Made by a program: the position numbers and the translations under genes
In this document: one piece after another, positions 1 through 5,121 of the stretch
Layout: the number at the start of each line of letters is the position of its first letter
Position numbering within the stretch: the stretch's first letter is position 1
Source of the DNA: Globobulimina sp.
Lineage: Eukaryota > Foraminifera > Rotaliida
Length of the DNA stretch: 5,121 bases
Direction: 5' to 3'
NCBI GenBank assembly: GCA_003354225.1
Contig: PIVH01000713.1
Span: 1 to 5,121, forward strand
The notes under the pieces: model-generated
What the model saw: only the letters and a program-made list of their open reading frames with translations
The model's database searches: none
Told to the model about the DNA's origin: nothing

Positions 1-33
1 TTGAAAGTTGTAATGGATAAATACAATACTCAC

Positions 34-76
34 CAATTCTTTTACCCAATAATAACCGCACACGTCCAACAAACAT
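34..76 (-). CDS. Possible first coding exon of a third gene, running off the window
   Basis: On the minus strand an ATG at 76 opens 14 codons, MFVGRVRLLLGKRI, plus one base. It then meets a strong donor, G|GTGAGT, at 33-28. The phase-1 junction matches both introns of the neighbouring gene, and the exon lies 177 bp beyond the FYVE-TBC stop, similar to the 189-bp gap between the other two genes. The residues are basic and hydrophobic, and could begin a signal or targeting peptide, but 14 residues are too few to name a product. The rest lies beyond base 1. Support is start codon, donor and spacing only. Confidence 0.4.
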
Positions 77-253
77 ATTTCAGGGGTGCTGGATTATTAA
101 AAAAATAGACCAGGGGTGAGCTCAAGGCGCTATATTCATTTTATCGACATATTTTGCTGTGGAAACTCGACTGTTGCAAACTAATAAACTATTAATACAA
201 CAAAAAAAACACTACTAATAAACATTAATAATTTATATTTTTAATTATTATTA
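77..253 (-). other. 3' end of the FYVE-TBC gene and leader of the next gene
   Basis: After the stop the minus strand is very AT-rich, with an ATTAAA at 245-240 that could serve as a poly(A) signal. No AATAAA is present on that strand. Nearer the putative third gene the composition becomes more mixed, and CACCCCTG occurs twice (118-111 and 88-81). I see no RNA gene or further reading frame. Confidence 0.4.
81..118. repeat. Pair of direct repeats CAGGGGTG, 30 bp apart
   Basis: The exact 8-mer CAGGGGTG occurs at 81-88 and 111-118, standing out from AT-rich surroundings just upstream of the putative third gene's ATG at 76. On the transcribed strand it reads CACCCCTG. It could be a promoter or leader element; two copies alone do not prove a function. 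Confidence 0.35.
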
Positions 254-2458
254 TCAGTTAATATAATCGTCAAATAATGTTTGTTGTCCACTGGGTGATA
301 TCGATGCAACCATAACAATGTTATCCTTATTTTTTAAATCCCGATGAAATGACTTTGAAATAAATTCATGATCAGCATCAAAACCATTATTATAAGTAAT
401 CATATCATCGTCAACAGATTTGCATTTACTGCGGATGACTGAGACGGGACATGGCGAAGACTCAAATAAATCATAATTAACATTCATAGCGGCACTATCA
501 TTGTCATCTTGAAAATAATAATTGTAATTATTTAGATTTTTCGCAGTTGAACATGTTTTATCCGATTTTGTTTCAATATTTGATATTGATCTTATCGGTG
601 TATTTAATGAAATAAATCGTTTGTTTGAATTTGAATAATTTGAAATTAAATTAATTTCAATATTATTATACAATACACTCTCAATGTAATCATTATTCAG
701 TTTATTTTTATGAAATATTCGTTTTACCGCAATAAAATTTTCAATGTCTTTAAATTCTGCGGAATAGCATGTTTTTATCAATATATTTCTATTTTGTATT
801 TTATCATCTTTTAAAATATTTTTATTTGCTAAAATATCATGAACTTTATGAAATTGGTTACATTTCAATAATTGATCTGTTTTTATTTTGAAGACTGACA
901 AAGCACAGCGAAATATAATATTAATTGAATCATAACATATCATATTGTCCCATATTATTAATAATGATTTAAATGATAACGTATTGACAAATAAACCTAA
1001 AAACCAATGAAATGTTAAATTATTTATCAAATGTTTATCGATATCGCATCCATTAATAGTTTGTAAATGTTTATATAAATTTGGTAAATATTCTTTTATA
1101 ATGTCATTAAGTACAAATCCATCAATTTTAACACCTAAAATATCCGTTTGATGATAATAATATTCATCAAATAAGCAACATATCTTTTCAATTAAATATG
1201 ACAACATCCAAAATCCTTCCTTTTCGTTCAAAAATAATAATAAAACCGCACCTAAAAAATTCATAGATTGACAATATCCAATCTTATTATTTCGATAACT
1301 ATAATTTATTAATATATTTTTCAATAAATTGATTGATTTTGAATTTTTATATGTTGAATGAATGGGAAACGTTCTTTCCAAATCTCTTTCCAATGTTTCA
1401 TCCATTTCCATTGAAATATTGCTCTCTTTTTCCTTTTCTTCTTGATTATAATCACTTAAATTGTTGAAAGAAACCATGTTTCTCCAAACATAGCCTCTCA
1501 GCACGGATGGTATTCCATTACGAATTAAGTCTTTTAATTCTGCATTGAATGGATCTAACCGTTTATGATAGTTATGGGCAATAAATTTTCTCCAATGCTT
1601 ATTTATCCCATAATAATATTCATTTGTATCTGTATCATTAGCATCATCATCGTCGACCTCATCCTCCATATCATCATCAATAGCATCAATATAATCAATG
1701 CAATACAATTCATCGTGCGATAATAATCCATTTGACTTCATCCTATTTAATATGATATATTTATAACAAGTATCACAAACACGAACAATATCTCGAATGC
1801 CTAAATCCGGCAAAACAGCTGTATGCGACGAACATTTCTGACATAACAGTTTACCACAGCTACGACAGTGATGTTTCCTATTTACGGCATTAAAATTATC
1901 ATCACAAATTTGACATTTTTTAACTTTATCATCAGAGATCCATTTGTTTGGTCGCCTCATTTTCTCTTTTTTAACAATTAGTTTTATTGTATTTAATTTT
2001 ATCGATATTCGATTTAATAATTTTATGCAATCGTTGCGAATAAATTGTGTTTGGAATAAAATATCCCAATATTTACCTTTTTTGCTTTTCTTGTTTCCAA
2101 TATTTAATGTATTATTAAACTGAATTATCAATCGCACTGATTCTCTATTATTTTTTTTATAATTATTATTTGTATGAATTGTATCTGATTCACATGCAAA
2201 ATATTCAACAGATTTAATTATAATATTGATATTTTTGATGTTATTCACGTATTTTAGATTCATAGTTTGTGAGCCAAAATTAGATTTATCCAACGATTTT
2301 CTTATTCGCAAATCACCATTTTGCTTATTTATAGTAAAGTATAATGATGTTTTTATTGCCGATACACTCCGTGATTCATAAATACAATATGTATGTTTAT
2401 GTGCATCGGAATTTGGACGCGTTGATGGCAAACTTAATTTACGGCCAAACAAACTCAT
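254..2458 (-). CDS. FYVE zinc finger and TBC-domain Rab GTPase-activating protein
   Basis: Single-exon gene for 734 residues. Residues about 30-160 look like a divergent PH or GRAM-like fold (strand-rich, ending in a helix FQTQFIRNDCIKLL); this is inference. Residues 173-231 form a complete FYVE finger: WISD (173-176), RKHHCR (194-199), RVC (226-228), and eight zinc cysteines (182, 185, 198, 201, 206, 209, 228, 231). FYVE domains bind phosphatidylinositol-3-phosphate on endosomes. An acidic linker (about 254-283) leads to a TBC domain, about 311-526, with RNGIP, the arginine finger R362 in DLERTFP and the glutamine finger Q397 in YCQS. Both fingers being present predicts active Rab GTP hydrolysis. 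The Asn/Ser-rich C-terminal 200 residues have no recognised domain. I start at the ATG at 2458; the in-frame GTG at 2470 is not a usual eukaryotic start. The TGA stop is followed in frame by TAA TAA TAA. Family assignment is secure; the target Rab is unknown. Confidence 0.93.
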   Translation of the reverse strand: MSLFGRKLSLPSTRPNSDAHKHTYCIYESRSVSAIKTSLYFTINKQNGDLRIRKSLDKSNFGSQTMNLKYVNNIKNINIIIKSVEYFACESDTIHTNNNYKKNNRESVRLIIQFNNTLNIGNKKSKKGKYWDILFQTQFIRNDCIKLLNRISIKLNTIKLIVKKEKMRRPNKWISDDKVKKCQICDDNFNAVNRKHHCRSCGKLLCQKCSSHTAVLPDLGIRDIVRVCDTCYKYIILNRMKSNGLLSHDELYCIDYIDAIDDDMEDEVDDDDANDTDTNEYYYGINKHWRKFIAHNYHKRLDPFNAELKDLIRNGIPSVLRGYVWRNMVSFNNLSDYNQEEKEKESNISMEMDETLERDLERTFPIHSTYKNSKSINLLKNILINYSYRNNKIGYCQSMNFLGAVLLLFLNEKEGFWMLSYLIEKICCLFDEYYYHQTDILGVKIDGFVLNDIIKEYLPNLYKHLQTINGCDIDKHLINNLTFHWFLGLFVNTLSFKSLLIIWDNMICYDSINIIFRCALSVFKIKTDQLLKCNQFHKVHDILANKNILKDDKIQNRNILIKTCYSAEFKDIENFIAVKRIFHKNKLNNDYIESVLYNNIEINLISNYSNSNKRFISLNTPIRSISNIETKSDKTCSTAKNLNNYNYYFQDDNDSAAMNVNYDLFESSPCPVSVIRSKCKSVDDDMITYNNGFDADHEFISKSFHRDLKNKDNIVMVASISPSGQQTLFDDYIN

Positions 2459-2647
2459 TGTACTGTACACCAGATAAAATGTTTAAAAAAAAAAACTGAA
2501 GTTTAGTGGACGGTTTTTTACGAGTTCTGCTTCAAAACTTTAAGATTGATCAGAAAGGAAGGAAGGAAAGGAAAGGAAAGGATACTGTACATATTGATTA
2601 ATTATTATAAACGTGTATAGTTTTAGAAAAATCAATGAAATAAACAC
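2459..2647 (-). other. Intergenic region between the membrane-protein and FYVE-TBC genes
   Basis: These 189 bp must hold the 3' end of one gene and the promoter and leader of the next. There is no AATAAA on the minus strand. The region contains the purine tract at 2552-2582, two copies of TACTGTACA on the plus strand (2461-2469 and 2583-2591), and an 11-nt T run on the minus strand shortly before the FYVE-TBC start. No small gene is visible. Confidence 0.5.
2552..2582. repeat. 31-nt pure purine tract of GGAAG/GGAAA units
   Basis: The plus strand is purines only here, built from repeating GGAA-type units; the transcribed strand is therefore CT-rich (TCCTTTCC units). It lies about 95-125 bp upstream of the FYVE-TBC ATG. 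Such tracts are seen in promoters and can be simple microsatellites; the sequence does not decide between the two. Confidence 0.7.
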
Positions 2648-4945
2648 TTAAATCGGAATATCTCCATCACCATCATCACCATCACCATCATCATCACCAC
2701 CAACATCATCTAAATGTCCTTCGTCCTCTGCCTTTGTGCTAAATGTGTTCCTTTTTCTCGTTTTATCATTATCATCTTGTTTATCCTGATCACTTTCTTC
2801 TTTTTCCTCTTCTTTTTGTTCCAGATCCAGATCCAAATCATCCAATGCAGAGAACCTAATCAATCTATCTTTGCTCTTAATTGTGTGCAGTTTTACGTTG
2901 TTTGCATCCTCGTCTCTATATTGTTTAAACATAACTCTCCGGACATCTTTTGCCTTATCAATGAGTCTAGCAAAATATCCAGTAATTAAGGTAGAAACAA
3001 TTAAACAAAAAATAAAAGTCACCCATAACAGCCATACATTTGCCCGTCTCATTTGGTCTGAGCCGGCAGTAATTAAATTTATTGTAAATTTAATAGCATT
3101 GGTAGTGCCCATACTGCCGGCAATGCCCAAACCAAATACTGTTACATACACTAATTCAAATACTGCTGTATCCAATATCATTGGCACAAAATCAGAATCG
3201 CCTTCAATATGTAACTCTTGCAGCGGATCATAAAATCTTTCAAATGTATCTGAACATATACAGTAAAAGTACATCAATACAATTTAAAATAAAATAAAAT
3301 AAAATAGATATTTACATACCAAACATTGCTTGTGCCACACCTGACAATTTCCGAAAAAATAAAATCCATAATCAATACAAATTGTATACAGTGCGGAATT
3401 TCCGTTCATATTCATATTTGGTGCACAAATTGTTATATTGCGATGATGGATTGTATTTGTTGGAAATTAAATATTTATTGCACCTTTATCTGCAATCTTT
3501 TTTTTTAATCCCCATCTCTCCACATAATGAGTACCAATCACTGATAATGATATACCACCAATCGCCACAATCCAATATAATAAACATTGTGCACCTATTA
3601 ATACCTCACCATTCGCTAAACTCTGCAACGATGCCATTAATGCATCAAACAATGCCATTCCAACCACAAATCTCAAGTTGTCATATAATACGTCATTCAC
3701 AATTATTCGAGACTTATCGGTTAAAAATAGCTGTTGTTCTGCTGGTGTTGCATTCTTTGGATACAAAATATGAAATTGCTCACTAAATGAAAATGCCACA
3801 GAGACAAACAAAGCAATGGTTATAAAATATCCCCATTGCTGAGCCACTAAGTTTGCATTGTTACGTCCATAAATTGCGAGAATAAATGTATTTATGCAAT
3901 CTCTCCATGACCAGGCAATGGCGAACTTGATCACAGTTTGTGTCAATTTGATGGATCTTTTGACAAATGCAAATTTTAATAACCGTTGTTTTTCTTCACT
4001 TTGAGTGTTGAATCGGTCATCAAATTCTTGCAAATATGTTTGTATTTCATTTTCTTTGTGCTCGTATACACCGCCAATACGAATAACTACATAGATGCCA
4101 AACGCAGTCATAAAGAGCGCATAAAAAAAATATGCAGTGGCAGTGGCTGAGGCAGAAGTGATAATTAACGCAAATGTCGCCTTTGCTGCATCACGCCATG
4201 CGATAGACACTGTATTTGATAGTGTGTCGACAAATAAATCTTCAAATTTTTCAACCAATTCATTTGCTTCTATCTCTACAAAATCATAGATTTTTTTCGC
4301 AGAGGATTCTTGTTTCTTTTTTTCTAATTCTTGAATCGCATCGCGATCGCCACCTATTATTTTCCTGCATGGTTTCAGAGTGTATTTATATTTATATTGG
4401 TATACAGTACATATATCTGATATGAATGTTAACTTTTCTTTGCAATTAAGATTTAATTCACGTTTCATTTCAGTTAAATCTTCAAAAGCTCTGGGGATAA
4501 CAGCTAAAATTATACCAATAATAAATATAATAAAAAAATAAATCCACGCATTATTAGCTTTGTCATATTTGTCACCAACATTTCTGAACTCGATTTTTAG
4601 AGTATTTGTCATGGCGAGTGCTAGCAATGTCGCATTAACCCAACTTAAATTATTTACAATTTTATCAACAGTCGCATCTAAACATTGTTCTGTCATTAAT
4701 TTTTCCTCAGCTTGTTTATCTTTGATTGATTCGACTAATGCTTCTTCGCAATCTGAATCTGTTAACATTGATTGCATTCTGTCATATTCTTTTTGAGGGC
4801 TTTTTTTACAGCAATCACCACATTTATTGTGCCATATTGTAAATACTGGCAAGTCTTTTGCTTTTTGCGATAACCTTCTTGGACGAGAAGACTCTTTTTC
4901 ATCTGAATTTTCTTCATTAAAGCTTAGTCCTTGATACTGTGACAT
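2648..4945 (-). CDS. Three-exon gene for an unrecognised multi-pass membrane protein with repeated helix hairpins
   Basis: Proposed exons are 4945-3484, 3340-3320 and 3249-2648, giving 694 residues; all junctions are phase 1 and in frame. I do not recognise the family. A charged N-terminus (RPRRLSQKAK at 21-30; cysteines 42, 45 and 46 in KCGDCCKK) precedes about ten hydrophobic helices in five hairpins: 100-116/132-150, 246-268/271-292, 337-358/371-388, 424-443/452-471 and 521-542/565-586. Each first helix begins with an aromatic residue then a polar or acidic one: W102-V-N104, W250-R-D252, W347-R-D349, F433-D434, F525-E526. Loops between hairpins are long and charged, while loops inside hairpins are mostly shorter. 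That suggests both ends are cytosolic. Residues 200-245 look like a long charged helix. The C-terminus from about 626 is disordered and strongly acidic (EQKEEEKEE, then Asp-Gly repeats). Transporter, channel or organelle-shaping roles are all possible; nothing decides between them. Being a real gene is near certain; the exact splice pattern is likely. Confidence 0.8.
2665..2710 (-). repeat. CAT/CAC triplet repeat coding the Asp-Gly tail
   Basis: The plus strand repeats CAT and CAC triplets. Read on the minus strand these give GAT and GGT/GTG-type codons for Asp and Gly at residues about 675-691 of the membrane protein (DDDGDGDDGDGD). The tract is prone to length change by slippage, and the tail may vary between strains. 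Confidence 0.8.
3250..3319 (-). other. Intron 2 of the membrane-protein gene (70 nt)
   Basis: The intron begins with a near-consensus donor GTATGT and ends in TATATGTTCAG. It contains a fourfold ATTTT pentamer tract (3305-3286) and the decamer TTGTATTGAT (3282-3273). The decamer puts a candidate branch A at 3274, 24 nt before the acceptor G. The open frame of exon 3 runs back into this intron to a TTG at 3277, but no good ATG start exists there. This supports exon 3 being an internal or terminal exon rather than a separate gene. Confidence 0.75.
3286..3305. repeat. Four AAAAT pentamers inside intron 2
   Basis: The tandem AAAAT unit is repeated exactly four times on the plus strand (ATTTT on the transcribed strand). 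It lies between the donor and the candidate branch point of the 70-nt intron. Confidence 0.85.
3320..3340 (-). other. 21-nt microexon of the membrane-protein gene
   Basis: The exon lies between the acceptor TTGTCAG and the strong donor G|GTATGT. It is phase 1 at both ends, so inclusion or skipping both keep the frame. It supplies Val-Ala-Gln-Ala-Met-Phe between a split Gly codon and a split Asp codon. This continues an amphipathic, probably cytosolic helix (WGLKKKIADKG before it, DTFERFYDPLQEL after it). Skipping would remove seven residues. The assignment rests on frame agreement, splice signals and the branch-like decamer shared by the flanking introns. Confidence 0.65.
3341..3483 (-). other. 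Intron 1 of the membrane-protein gene (143 nt)
   Basis: Read on the minus strand, the exon ends AAAG and the intron begins GTGCAA, a weak donor. It ends in a T-rich stretch followed by TTGTCAG. Splicing joins the Gly codon (G|GT) in frame to Val-Ala-Gln-Ala-Met-Phe of the microexon. The intron contains in-frame stops. Failure to splice would end the protein after residue 492 (DKGAINI), without the fifth hairpin and acidic tail. A TTGTATTGAT decamer at 3380-3371 puts a candidate branch A at 3372, 31 nt before the acceptor G. Confidence 0.65.
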
Positions 4946-4953
4946 TGTTTCAT
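4924..4953 (-). promoter_or_regulatory. Upstream open reading frame overlapping the membrane-protein start
   Basis: An ATG at 4953, eight bases before the main ATG at 4945 and in another frame, opens nine codons (MKQCHSIKD) and stops with TAA at 4926-4924, inside the main coding region. The upstream ATG has T at -3, whereas the main ATG has A at -3. This would favour leaky scanning to the main start with some reduction in translation. It applies only if the mRNA 5' end lies upstream of 4953. Confidence 0.4.
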
Positions 4954-5121
4954 TTATCTTAATTCATAAATGGTGAGTGTAACTGATTCGTAGAAGAAAA
5001 TTTGGATCATAGGGATTTCTTAAGAAGAAGTCATATTTGGACAGATATCTACTTGATCCTCTTATACATTCCATAATTTCCATTCAATTATTAATTTGTT
5101 TTGGATTTGCCCACCCAAGAC
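4946..5121 (-). promoter_or_regulatory. Upstream and leader region of the membrane-protein gene
   Basis: On the minus strand a TATA-like TATAAG lies at 5066-5061, about 115 bp before the main ATG; in AT-rich DNA this is weak evidence. Besides the overlapping upstream frame there are tiny ATG frames ending in TAA (for example ATG AAT TAA shortly before it). No other gene is seen on either strand. Confidence 0.3.

Noticed and set aside
2459-2470. In-frame extension of the FYVE-TBC frame to a GTG, adding four residues (MYST)
   Set aside because: GTG is not a normal start in eukaryotic nuclear genes; the ATG at 2458 is adequate.
2586-2593. TGTACATA, a Pumilio-type RNA site
   Set aside because: It matches on the plus strand only; the transcripts here come from the minus strand.
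2714-3233. Plus-strand open frames opposite exon 3
   Set aside because: They are mirror images of the real coding strand, with no domain, and the hydrophobic or Leu/Phe runs come from antisense acidic codons.
3250-3277. Separate gene starting at TTG 3277 for the C-terminal open frame
   Set aside because: No proper start, and the segment fits better as intron 2; the frame continues exactly from the upstream exons.
2552-3305. CRISPR or mobile-element repeats
   Set aside because: The repeats are simple tandem units with no spacers, terminal inverted repeats or transposase.
3326-3786. Plus-strand open frames opposite the microexon and the end of exon 1
   Set aside because: Short, Cys/His-rich by chance, overlapping spliced coding sequence; no recognisable motif.
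4216-4796. Plus-strand short frames opposite exon 1
   Set aside because: Antisense shadows of a well-supported coding exon.
254-4945. Giant-virus or other viral origin, suggested by AT-richness and one intronless gene
   Set aside because: No viral hallmark gene is present, and the neighbour has spliceosomal-type introns; FYVE and TBC fit a eukaryotic host.
4970-4978. ATG followed by GTGAGTG on the plus strand, as the start of a divergent gene
   Set aside because: Good donor look, but no plus-strand acceptor or coding exon follows within the window and it sits in the other gene's leader.

Overview
The window looks like nuclear DNA of a unicellular eukaryote. It is AT-rich and gene-dense. The genes carry short GT-AG introns, and one encodes a eukaryotic membrane-traffic regulator (FYVE zinc finger plus Rab-GAP TBC domain). 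Stop codons fit the standard code. I cannot place the organism: Asn/Ile/Lys-rich protein tails and AT-rich introns would suit several protist groups (amoebozoan, foraminiferan, heterolobosean and others). This is inference from composition, not a match.

All supportable genes lie on the minus strand, head to tail, so transcription runs from high to low coordinates. From the right: (1) 4946-5121 is upstream/leader DNA with short upstream reading frames. (2) 4945-2648 is a three-exon gene for an unrecognised membrane protein of about 694 residues. I rebuilt it by joining two open frames through a 21-nt microexon (3340-3320). The introns are 143 nt (3483-3341) and 70 nt (3319-3250). Both share the 10-mer TTGTATTGAT about 24-31 nt before their 3' ends, a good branch-point candidate. 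(3) 2647-2459 is a short intergenic stretch with a 31-nt purine tract. (4) 2458-254 is a single-exon gene for a 734-residue FYVE-TBC protein with intact zinc ligands and both catalytic fingers. (5) 253-1 holds its 3' end and, probably, the first short coding exon (76-34) of a third minus-strand gene that runs off the window.

The FYVE-TBC protein should act on phosphatidylinositol-3-phosphate endomembranes, switching off a Rab GTPase. The membrane protein appears to be built from five repeated helix hairpins, each starting with an aromatic residue followed by Asp, Asn or Glu, and it ends in a very acidic tail. Its function is unknown and it is the most novel item here. Nothing in the sequence ties the two proteins functionally beyond adjacency.
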